The translations under genes and the position numbers were made by a program. From Diadophis punctatus similis (lineage: Eukaryota > Chordata > Lepidosauria > Squamata > Dipsadidae), in contig JALIGW010000005.1 of NCBI GenBank assembly GCA_023053685.1, positions 53,280,742-53,344,741 of the forward strand: a stretch of DNA of 64,000 bases, written 5' to 3'. Positions 46,801-52,500 of the stretch are shown in pieces; within the stretch, counting starts at the first letter, position 1; each line of letters starts with the position of its first letter. Under the pieces are notes generated by a model. That model saw only the letters and a program-made list of their open reading frames with translations, was not told the DNA's origin and did not search any database.

Positions 46801-47533
46801 ATTGATGATAAAATGGTAGAATTCTTGGGTATTTTCAAGTGATATCTCATGAAAGTTCATCCAAATAAATGCATTGCAATGCCTGAAAAAGTGACTGATT
46901 CTTCCCCTAAGCAGTAAAACAAAATACCTCTAAATAGATTATGATAAACACAGTTACATATTTATGCCACACCTATACAAAGTATTTGGATGATCTAGTT
47001 TCAGGTTTTGATCCAGTTAGCAGAAAGTGCTTCTTTCTCCCAACCCCAATACATGAACCTGTAGTCATAAAACTTCTGTTTTGTGGAACTAAATGTGCAT
47101 CATATACAATGCAAACAAAAGTAATTATAATAATTATAATCACCTACAGGTGCAGAGAGGCAAGGCTCCGATCCCCTTAGTGTTATATGTGGTAAGATTT
47201 TGGCAGGCAAAACTTTTTCTGCAAGTTTGTTTTCAGGCTGAAATGTCTTCCCCATGGCTAGTATAAATGTCAGGCACTTACGCTTCTTTGCATCCAGTCA
47301 TTGCTGATTAGAAATAAATAGTTCATAGTAAAAATGTGAAAACTTAATATGAGCCCAATTAAACAAGTTGAGACTTACTCATCTTCTGAAAAGGGCTTCC
47401 CAGATAGGATGTTCTTTGTTCCTGGAGCATAATTCCAATCAATTTCATTAATTCCAATGTAGTATTCTCTGGTTACTGCAGAGACTTGGAACAAGTAATA
47501 AGCCAACAAGTGGCTTATCACAGACAGCTTCAT
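22649..47533 (-). CDS. CP: Ceruloplasmin, complete, 18 coding exons
   Basis: Secreted multicopper ferroxidase that oxidises Fe2+ to Fe3+ using O2 and carries plasma copper. Spliced, the exons give 1051 residues (human precursor 1065). Residues 1-19 form a signal peptide ending VSA. Six cupredoxin domains follow. Trinuclear cluster ligands are H122, H124, H182, H184, H989, H991, H1031 and H1033. Type-1 sites are domain 2 (H297, C340, H345, M350), domain 4 (H649, C692, H697, M702) and domain 6 (H986, C1032, H1037, M1042). Iron-site residues align as E293, E946, H951, D1036 (domain 6) and E609, H614, D696, E982 (domain 4). Exons, in transcript order: 47379-47533, 41517-41761, 39943-40155, 38892-39065, 38134-38388, 37116-37296, 35803-35942, 34996-35136, 34672-34859, 32793-32943, 31089-31301, 30038-30242, 29695-29834, 26752-26880, 25645-25751, 24283-24499, 23528-23667 and 22649-22810. 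All introns are GT-AG and there are no broken frames. Oddities are Met350, the stop before the last donor, and the phase-0 exon 9/10 junction. Confidence 0.96.
23528..23667 (-). CDS. CP: CP exon 17: domain 6 copper ligands
   Basis: Residues 952-998. It carries E982, H986, H989 and H991 in [16 protein letters not shown], which supply the domain-6 type-1 site, the trinuclear cluster and an iron-site residue. The acceptor is CCCCTTTAG and the donor is AAG|GTAAAA, phase 0. Confidence 0.95.
24127..24172. repeat. (TG)n microsatellite, interrupted
   Basis: GTGTGT run passing into GTGCGTGCGTGTGCATG, within CP intron 16, about 110 bp beyond exon 16. Confidence 0.9.
24283..24499 (-). CDS. CP: CP exon 16: domain 5 end and start of domain 6
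   Basis: Residues 880-951. It contains [16 protein letters not shown], then [19 protein letters not shown] and FIESNKMH, with E946 and H951 at the domain-6 iron site. The acceptor is TTATTTCAG and the donor is CATG|GTATGC. Confidence 0.94.
24832..25256 (-). mobile_element. CR1/L2-type LINE 3' end with 12-bp target duplication
   Basis: The left edge is (AATTT)n, the complement of a LINE tail. Then comes GCCGCCCAACTCCCGGCGGA and GC-rich sequence. It is flanked by perfect copies of ATATGATAATTT (24820-24831 and 25257-25268). It lies in CP intron 15. The short Met-Gly-Met-Ala frame inside it is part of the antisense LINE. Confidence 0.82.
25645..25751 (-). CDS. CP: CP exon 15: domain 5
   Basis: Residues 844-879, 107 nt. 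It contains [18 protein letters not shown] and [14 protein letters not shown], close to the human sequence. The acceptor is TTCATTCAG and the donor is AAG|GTAAAC, phase 0. Confidence 0.9.
26752..26880 (-). CDS. CP: CP exon 14: domain 5
   Basis: Residues 801-843. It reads [20 protein letters not shown] then QGVKTEHPL. Human has His where this protein has Gln after IHA; that residue is not a copper ligand. The acceptor is CTTCAAAG and the donor is GCAG|GTACAG. Confidence 0.9.
27087..27599 (-). mobile_element. Solo LTR with 5-bp target duplication
   Basis: 513 bp, starting TGTTAAGGA and ending GTCCTAACA on the plus strand, i.e. TG...CA ends with short inverted termini, flanked by ATAGT on both sides (27082-27086 and 27600-27604). 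The minus strand carries TATAAAAGGG at 27477-27486, a strong TATA box, so transcription would run leftwards. No internal retroviral sequence is present. It lies in CP intron 13. Confidence 0.82.
27740..29430 (-). mobile_element. CR1/L2-clade LINE, broken, antisense in CP intron 13
   Basis: Minus-strand frames contain reverse-transcriptase motifs in order: an N-terminal linker (29425-28981), [25 protein letters not shown] (motif A), [11 protein letters not shown] (motif B) and QYADDTQLY (motif C, catalytic DD). Frames shift near 28130 and 28005, so it is dead. A Sauria-type SINE splits it at 28735-28980. The endonuclease half is missing. Confidence 0.88.
28735..28980 (+). mobile_element. Sauria-type SINE nested in the LINE
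   Basis: A tRNA-like head (GTGGTGCAGTGGTTAAATGC), body GGTTGACTCAGCCTTCCATC and AAAATGAGGACCCAGATTGT, and a 3' (ATTGCT)n tail at 28962-28979. Its body is shared by four other copies in the window. Confidence 0.88.
29435..29535 (-). mobile_element. LINE 3'-tail fragment
   Basis: (ATTT)n, ATATGCCGCCCAACTCCCGT, then AAATAAATAAATAAA. It is a short piece next to the LINE block, between exons 13 and 14 of CP. Confidence 0.6.
29695..29834 (-). CDS. CP: CP exon 13: domain 5
   Basis: Residues 754-800, 140 nt. It contains [20 protein letters not shown] and ends EEQEHLGIQ. Two nearby AG acceptors exist; the upstream one (TTTTAG|TCCAGG) is chosen because it keeps the frame, giving SPGNPF. Confidence 0.93.
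30038..30242 (-). CDS. CP: CP exon 12: domain 4 type-1 site, second half; start of domain 5
   Basis: Residues 686-753. [15 protein letters not shown] carries C692, D696, H697 and M702. It passes into domain 5 with [19 protein letters not shown]. The acceptor is CTTTCTCCAG and the donor is AAAG|GTAAGG. Confidence 0.94.
31089..31301 (-). CDS. CP: CP exon 11: domain 4 type-1 site, first half
   Basis: Residues 615-685. It contains [15 protein letters not shown] and H649 in [16 protein letters not shown], the domain-4 type-1 copper His. The acceptor is TTTTGCAG and the donor is CAAG|GTGAAC. Confidence 0.93.
31627..31890 (+). mobile_element. Sauria-type SINE
   Basis: The head GAGCCGAGGTGGCGCAGCAG is followed by the shared body and a tail of (AAAT)n from 31853. 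It lies in CP intron 10. Confidence 0.88.
31919..32180. mobile_element. Inverted-repeat element (GAAGACGTTTTGCTTCTC type), copy 1
   Basis: Arms at about 31919-31964 and 32048-32093 are inverted copies, e.g. CCCAAAGGTGCTGTTTCAGG against the complement of the right arm. The middle contains GAAGACGTTTTGCTTCTCAT. A second, diverged copy at 39755-39920 shares the AGCTTCTTGGATGAGAAGC and ACTGGATGACTGAGAATCTC parts. The class is unknown. Confidence 0.65.
32793..32943 (-). CDS. CP: CP exon 10: start of domain 4
   Basis: Residues 565-614. It opens [20 protein letters not shown] and ends FQESNKMH, with E609 and H614 at iron-site positions. The acceptor is CTTCCCTATAG and the donor is CATT|GTAAGC. It is shorter at its start than the human exon. 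Confidence 0.88.
34150..34400 (+). repeat. Possible LTR-like sequence
   Basis: It has a TATA-like TTTATTTAAAG (34227) and an AATAAAG signal (34279) about 50 bp later, in that order, in an otherwise AT-rich CP intron 9. No convincing ends or target duplications were found. Confidence 0.35.
34672..34859 (-). CDS. CP: CP exon 9: domain 3 end
   Basis: Residues 502-564. It contains [20 protein letters not shown] and ends [13 protein letters not shown]. The donor is taken as GGC|GTAATG, because only this choice (phase 0) gives an open reading frame into exon 10; a donor two bases earlier would be GC and would give a stop in the next exon. Confidence 0.85.
34996..35136 (-). CDS. CP: CP exon 8: domain 3
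   Basis: Residues 455-501. It contains [20 protein letters not shown] and the QPHGLSY segment, which is the domain-3 paralogue of the exon-2 copper motif but is not a known ligand. The acceptor is TATAACTAG and the donor is GGAG|GTAAAT. Confidence 0.92.
35803..35942 (-). CDS. CP: CP exon 7: domain 3
   Basis: Residues 408-454, 140 nt, the same length as its domain-5 counterpart exon 13. It contains [20 protein letters not shown]. The acceptor is TTTGTTATAG and the donor is TTGG|GTAAGT. Confidence 0.93.
36579..36701. mobile_element. Short hAT-type MITE (CAGGGGTGTCAAACT family)
   Basis: 123 bp; ends CACGGGTGTCAAACTCG and CAGTTTAAAACCCCTG, flanked by ATCTAGTC and ATCTACTC (7/8). It lies in CP intron 6. 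The same left end occurs at 63750. Confidence 0.85.
37116..37296 (-). CDS. CP: CP exon 6: domain 2 end and start of domain 3
   Basis: Residues 348-407. It opens with GGMQAIFKV; Met350 sits 10 residues after C340, in the axial position where human CP has Leu. It then enters domain 3 with [19 protein letters not shown]. The acceptor is TTCTTCAG and the donor is GATGA|GTAAGT. Confidence 0.94.
38134..38388 (-). CDS. CP: CP exon 5: domain 2 type-1 copper site
   Basis: Residues 263-347. It carries E293 and H297 (GNEADIH), and C340 and H345 ([11 protein letters not shown]). The acceptor is TTTTAAAG and the donor is GAAG|GTATGA. The axial residue of the copper site falls in exon 6. Confidence 0.95.
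38892..39065 (-). CDS. CP: CP exon 4: start of domain 2
   Basis: Residues 205-262. The acceptor is CCCTTAAG and the donor is CACT|GTAAGA. The segment [19 protein letters not shown] and the ending DFQESNKMH are typical of CP domain 2; the same DEN(F/E/Q)SWYLD pattern recurs in exons 10 and 16, showing the internal triplication. Confidence 0.93.
39755..39920. mobile_element. GAAGACGTTTTGC-type element, copy 2
   Basis: A diverged copy of 31919-32180. It ends only about 20 bp from the CP exon 3 donor. A (CTT)n run at 39799 is part of it. Confidence 0.6.
39943..40155 (-). CDS. CP: CP exon 3: domain 1 end, second cluster His pair
   Basis: Residues 134-204, 213 nt. It contains [10 protein letters not shown] (H182, H184), the trinuclear-cluster motif, and ends [12 protein letters not shown]. 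The donor is AAAG|GTAAAA, phase 1. Reading through the donor leads into a repeat-derived frame that is not coding. Confidence 0.95.
40240..40375. mobile_element. 136-bp hAT-type MITE
   Basis: Ends CAGCGGTGGGTTGCT and TAGAACCCACTACTG, with a perfect 8-bp target duplication CCTGTAGT (40232-40239 and 40376-40383). It lies in CP intron 2, 85 bp upstream of the exon 3 acceptor. Confidence 0.9.
40871..41283 (+). mobile_element. Solo LTR with 5-bp target duplication
   Basis: 413 bp, starting TGTCAGGCC and ending AACCCTGACA, flanked by CAATC on both sides (40866-40870 and 41284-41288). AATAAA lies at 41210-41215, and a TATA-like stretch near 40927. It is in CP intron 2, opposite to the gene. No internal proviral sequence remains. 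Confidence 0.85.
41517..41761 (-). CDS. CP: CP exon 2: domain 1, first cluster His pair
   Basis: The acceptor is TTTTCAG and the donor is GAAG|GTAAAG, in phase 1. It encodes residues 52-133, including [19 protein letters not shown] and the LHPHG motif (H122, H124). The corresponding His101 and His103 in human mature CP bind type-2 and type-3 copper. Confidence 0.95.
41829..42165. mobile_element. GTAGTCCT-TIR element, diverged copy
   Basis: The left end AGGTAGTCCTCAACTTACAA is clear. The interior has CATATGATGGCCATTTGC and AACAAGCAAAGTCAATG. The right end is eroded, so the boundary is approximate. It lies in CP intron 1. Confidence 0.7.
42380..42845 (+). mobile_element. Sauria-type SINE with snap-back 5' end and expanded (AAAAT)n tail
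   Basis: The SINE head AGAGCCGAGGTGGCGCAGC starts at 42404. Just before it is its own inverted start (ACCTCGGCTCT at 42389-42399), and CCGAGGTGCACCTCGG at 42380-42395 is a perfect palindrome. The 3' tail is about 210 bp of AAAAT units (42634-42843). It lies in CP intron 1. Confidence 0.88.
43597..43935. mobile_element. hAT-type MITE, CAGTGATGGCGAACC family, 5' fragment
   Basis: CAGTGATGGCAAACATTTTT and GAGTGCCAAGAGTG, followed by the CACACCCATAATGCAATGCC segment shared with 60278-60754. The right end is missing. Confidence 0.75.
43957..44496. mobile_element. hAT-type MITE, CAGTGATGGCGAACC family, multi-hairpin copy
   Basis: 540 bp with a perfect 8-bp target duplication, CTCTATAA (43949-43956 and 44497-44504). 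The interior is built of nested palindromes: a perfect 21-bp arm pair at 44032-44052 and 44059-44079, and a 97-bp arm pair at 44071-44167 and 44174-44270. The motif CCGGAAGTG or its complement recurs about six times. It lies in CP intron 1, about 3 kb from exon 1. It has no transposase. Confidence 0.92.
44505..47378. other. CP intron 1, proximal part
   Basis: Mostly unique AT-rich DNA. A MITE remnant is at 46618-46690 (CTCAACCTTGGGAAC, CTTCAACTCCCAGAG). No exon is supported. Confidence 0.5.
47379..47533 (-). CDS. CP: CP exon 1: start codon, signal peptide, start of domain 1
   Basis: The ATG at 47531-47533 begins a hydrophobic signal peptide ([19 protein letters not shown]), then the mature start with REYYIGI, the CP family hallmark. 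The donor is GA|GTAAGT. This start is chosen because the residues line up one for one with the 19-residue human signal. Confidence 0.92.
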
Positions 47534-47579
47534 GTTCGAGGTTGTTTTAGTCCAGTGGACTCACCCAGGACTCACCTTC

Positions 47580-47587
47580 TTTAAATA
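47580..47587 (-). promoter_or_regulatory. Possible CP TATA-like box
   Basis: On the minus strand the bases read TATTTAAA, 47-54 bp upstream of the CP start codon. A TAAACA element (FOXA-like) lies about 45 bp further upstream. The position would leave a very short 5' UTR, so this is only a candidate. Confidence 0.3.
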
Positions 47588-48587
47588 TCTTCAGTATTTC
47601 CCCCTTTGCAAGCTTTTGTTTAGTTTCAAAAGCCTGGAAGGTTGCACAAGTCTTGTTTAAACAAACCCTGTCAGATTTGGTAGCAACAACACTTAGACAG
47701 CTCATAGATTATTGAAACAAGAGTTTTAAAAAACCCACATTTTTATCACAGTTAACGTTCAAATGTAAATCATGTTTTATATCTCAATAAGTAAATTTGA
47801 AAATTGTTCTTAATCAAAAGATTTCAAAAAAAAAATTTTTAAGGTCCATGCTATGGTGAAATGCTTTGGAGTTTCCCAGCACAACATCAATTTTCTCCTG
47901 TCCGTTCTGTTTGATACAGCTGAAATTTCCTGCATTTCACAACCTGGGGAAAGTTATATTTCAGCTTTAAACTGCAGGACAATGTCCAAAATTCCAAGCA
48001 GTTAATAATATATCAGTGCAATATTATCAAATTTCAGACAAGATTGGCATTACTTGTCTATATTATTTAAAACATTTTTCCTGAAAATTTGGTTATTTGG
48101 CAATTCACATAGTAACTGATAATTGGGACAAATCTTGCAACCTTATATTAAAAGCTCCACAATTCAATCTGAAGATTTATTTTGTTGGTTCTATGAATCA
48201 CAGTCATACCTGTTCAGTTTCTTCTCAAAAACTGACATTTACAAGGCTGATGATTTGTAGGAACCAAAAATTAACTTCAGCACAATCACAATTATTTTAC
48301 GTTTTTGTTAATTAAATATATACCCATCTAATTCATGTAGATTTTTTGTTAGAAATAAAAGGTTTCCTGAACAACTTTATGCAATTTTTATTTTCTGATC
48401 CACTTATCACACAGTAGCAATAATTTTTGGAGCAGGTAAAAAAGCTACCATCAATTAGGAAATGATCTGCTTGGTAAGTTCTGCAGAGCTTCAGTACTAC
48501 AAATGTAAAAGGAGCCTTCTCAGTGATTCCCAGAAACATTGCAATTGAGTTAGAAATAAAATGGTTGTTGGGGGGAAAAAAGAGAGT

Positions 48588-48797
48588 GTACGTAGACCTT
48601 GACTTATGACTACAACTGGGACCAGAATTTCTGTTGCTAAGCAAAGTGCTTATTAAGTGAATCTTACAGTTATTAAACAAATCTGGCTTCCCCTTTGTCT
48701 GGGGAGATTGCAAATGTCAATCACTTGACCCATCATGTGTGACTATTGTAAATATACGCCAGTTGTTAAACAAACGGTTGTAAGTTGAGAACTTCTT
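48588..48797. mobile_element. GTAGTCCT-TIR element, internally shortened copy
   Basis: TACGTAGACCTTGACTTATG at the left and GGTTGTAAGTTGAGAACTTC at the right are inverted relatives, with GACCAGAATTTCTGTTGC inside. It lies between TM4SF18 and CP. Confidence 0.75.
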
Positions 48798-49517
48798 TTA
48801 TGAGATCAGAAGAATGTGAAGAGGAACAAAGAATCTTTGTTAGTATTGAGTGCAGGGTTTTTTTTTTATTACTCACTATGGGGAAGGATCCAAAGTAAAT
48901 ATAACTATTTCATTAAGGCAAATTGGGGACCATTCCAGTGTTCTTGCTCAATGGGTGAATTAGTAGAGGCAAGTCTATTCTTATGGCTTTCTACATGCAA
49001 AAGACATTCCCCAAATCTCATCTCAGACTATGACATTTCTCCCAACAACAGTGCAGGGGAAGTTTTATTCAGTTGCTGATTTAATCACGCTAAATCCCAT
49101 TTGTGATACAAAAAGGTGCATTCCAGATATAAGTTTATCTCTTTACTAAGAATGTTGTTGTTCACAATAATGTGACTACTTATTGAACTAAATATTTATT
49201 CAGGTGGTATCGATGGTAAGTGCTTTATGTTATGTAAACACAAAAAAAATCTTCATTTTTCAAGAGCCTCACAATTTAGATACATAACAAATGCAAGAAA
49301 AGGAAAAGGTATGCAAACAGGCAACAAGAAAAACAGACTATCAAAAAACTGTACATTTTAGCCAAAATGTGTGGAGCAACATAAATAATATGTTGGGAAA
49401 ACATTGGCAGTTCTTCTTGTGTTACCACAGAAATAGAAGAGCCTGCTTTAAAAATTAATATCAAAATGAATGCTCAGAGATATAATGGAGTCATGGTGGA
49501 GTCATTCCCCAAGGTTG

Positions 49518-49532
49518 TTAGATCAGTGCAGG
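49518..49532 (-). CDS. TM4SF18: TM4SF18 exon 5, 15-nt coding end
   Basis: The acceptor CTTTTTACAG is followed by codons for Pro-Ala-Leu-Ile and TAA (49518-49520). Human TM4SF18 ends Pro-Gly-Ile-Ile after the equivalent Gln, and the summed length becomes exactly 201 residues. A possible poly(A) signal (AATAAA, minus strand) lies at 49195-49200. Confidence 0.78.
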   Translation of the reverse strand, partial: PALI

Positions 49533-52500
49533 CTGTAAAAAGAACAGAAATATATGAGATTTTAATCGACATTTATCTAGGAAATATTGCAGAGCTTGTG
49601 AGATTATTGCACTGACAGCTGGGTTTTTTTTCTTAGCTCAGCTATTGATTTGTATTTATTGCAAGATTGTTGTGAAACTGTGTGTTTTCAATCATTGCTA
49701 GCCACCCAGATTCATGATGTTGAGATGGGCATAATATAATAAAATAAAATAAAATAAAATAATAAAATAAAATAAAATAAAATAATAAAAATAAAAATAA
49801 AAATAATAATAATAATAAAAATAAAAATAAAAAAAATGCATTTGTATCCAAATTATTTCAGTCAAGACAACTGATTCCATTGGGCACATAAGATCTCTCT
49901 TTGAGTTCACCTTGGACCACAATACAAAAGTCTCATTTGATCACTGACTGTCACGGTGTGATTATTGCCTGTTACATGTATATGCAGGGAGATGCATCCC
50001 TATTCAATATAATGGTTTATTCCTGAGCACGTGATTGATATGTTCTTGTACGCATGTGTGCATTCCAATCTCCGCTCTATCCTTCTTGCTCTGTCTTCCA
50101 TTGAGAGAAGACGCACATTTATATCAGAGATGTAAACAAATGAGGATTTATTGTTTTTGTACAGAAATAAATATTTTAATTAGAATCTTTAAACTGTGGT
50201 TTCATTTCTAATGTCTGATGTCTGGGAAAAGATCAAACATCTCCTCTGTGAGATTAATTCTCACATCTGTCACTGACTGAATCAGTGATTCTAGAAGCAT
50301 ATGAATACTGGGTCAACTTGGAAGAATAAAAATAACATAAGCAGTTATGGTATGTAAAAAGAAAACTTTATGGAAATTGTTCTCTTACCTGAACAAAGAT
50401 GGGATAACTTCCACACAGGATTTGCCTTAATTCTGCAATTATTTTCAGAAGGCAGATGAAGATTTGGAGGCCACTAAGAACTATCAGAATAGACAACAAA
50501 ATGATGTTCCAATCCACTACATAAGCAGGCTCGGTGCACTGGGACCAGGAAGTAGGATCCATGAGGTAACTATCAGAGGAAACAATAACATAAAGAAAAT
50601 GGGAACAGATTGTTACTATGAATATAGATACTGTAAAAGACCTGTCAGGTGGTCTTATCATACAGAGTTTTCAGTCCAAGGACTCTTTGTCTATTCATCT
50701 ATCACAGCAATCCCCAACCTTTCCAGTTTTGCAGACCAGCTGTGGGGGGGGGAGGGAGAGGGAATGGTTATGTGCGAGTGGCGGGCACACACGCAGCTGC
50801 ATGTGTGTGAGCTGCAGACAGACACGCCCACCACTCACACAAATGGAGCTGCGCACACACGCATGCTCACCTGCTGCTCGCACAAGTGGAGCCGCATGGA
50901 CACGCACACTCTCCGCTTCCGAACAAGCCAAGGCCTGGTAATGGGCCTCAGCCCGGGGATTGGGGAACCCTGATCTATGAGATTTCCAGAGATGAATACA
51001 GGGAGGGCAAAAGAATCTGGAAATGGACTTGTCTGAATGAAGCAATTTTGAAAATACAAAGGAGAAGCAGCCCTTGTAAGCCCATTCCTTATAAGGTCAG
51101 AGGGCCACATCATTTGGCCATTTCCTTTAAATATTTGGCTGAGGACATCAGTGTAATCTAAAATTAGCTTTACAGATAAGCCTGTTTCTTACCTGCCTGC
51201 TGTGTTTTTGAAGGCATATTCCCAGCCAGCTGAGGTTTTGCAGTATGGGCCTTGCACTAAGCTCAAAGCAGATATGATCAGACTGTAGCCAGAGAATGCA
51301 ATCCCTAGTAGGGAAAGCACAACAGAAATGAAACGCTGCATTAAAAGAAGAAGAAGCAGAGTGAGAGGGAGTGAAAAGATTCCATCATTACAGGGAATGA
51401 ACTATGTACATCAGATCTGGGCATTTTAGTGGCCCCTGGAGTCTGGACCATTCACCCTTTGACTGTCCCTTATGAAGTCAGTTGGAAATCAGAAATCAAA
51501 TGTAAATAAATGTACACCATGCACACAATACAACTTGCTTTTATTTTGAAAGCAACCATCTTTTTTTCAATTTACCGTATTTTTCGGAGTATAAGACGCA
51601 CCGGAGTATAAGACGCACCTTAGTTTTTGGGGAGGAAAATAGGGGAAAACAATCTGCCTACCAGGTATTCATCTGGCTAGCGTCCTTAGTCTGGTCAGCT
51701 TCAGCACATTATTTTATCCCCTGGTTAGGACTTAAAAAAACCTTCTTCTGAGAGAGTAACAATGAAAGAGCATGCAAGCCAGTAAGAGCTGGGAAGATCG
51801 TTAGCACCTGGTTAGGGCTAGAAAAAAACGTATTCGGAGCAGCTTCAGCACATTATTTTATCCCCTGGTTAGGACTTAAAAAAACCTTCTTCTGAGAGAA
51901 TAACAATGAAAGAGCCTGCAAGCCAGTAAGAGCTGGGAAGATCGTTAGCACCTGGTTAGGGCTAGAAAAAAACTTATTCGGAGCAGCTTCAGCACATTAT
52001 TTTATCCCCTGGTTAGGACTTAAAAAAACCTTCTTCTGAGAGAATAACAATGAAAGAGCCTGCAAGCCAGTAAGAGCTGGGAAGATTGTTAGCACCTGGT
52101 TAGGGCTAGAAAAAAACTTATTCGGAGCAGTAGAGCAATGAAAAAAACCCTGCAAAGACTTAGGGCTGGAAAAACATTCTTTGGAGAGAGTAACAATGAA
52201 AAAGCCTGCAAGGTAAGAGCTGGGAAGATCTGTTAGCACCTAGTTAGGGCTGGAAAAAAAAAAGCTACATTCGAAGTATAAGACGCACCCAAATTTTCAG
52301 CCACTTTTAGGGAGGAAAAAGGTGCGTCTTATACTCCAAAAAATACGGTATGTATGTATGTGCCTACGCACCTTCACAGTCCTATTGGTTTGGCTCTCCA
52401 CAATTCCAGTTTCTCATGTGGCCCCTTGGAAAAATTAATTAATCGCCCGCTCTTAATCTACATCCGTAGATATATCTTAACCTTTGATCAAGTGTAGAAA

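Noticed and set aside
50464..50973. 169-codon plus-strand frame
   Set aside because: It runs antisense through TM4SF18 exon 4 and then into a hAT MITE; no protein family resemblance.
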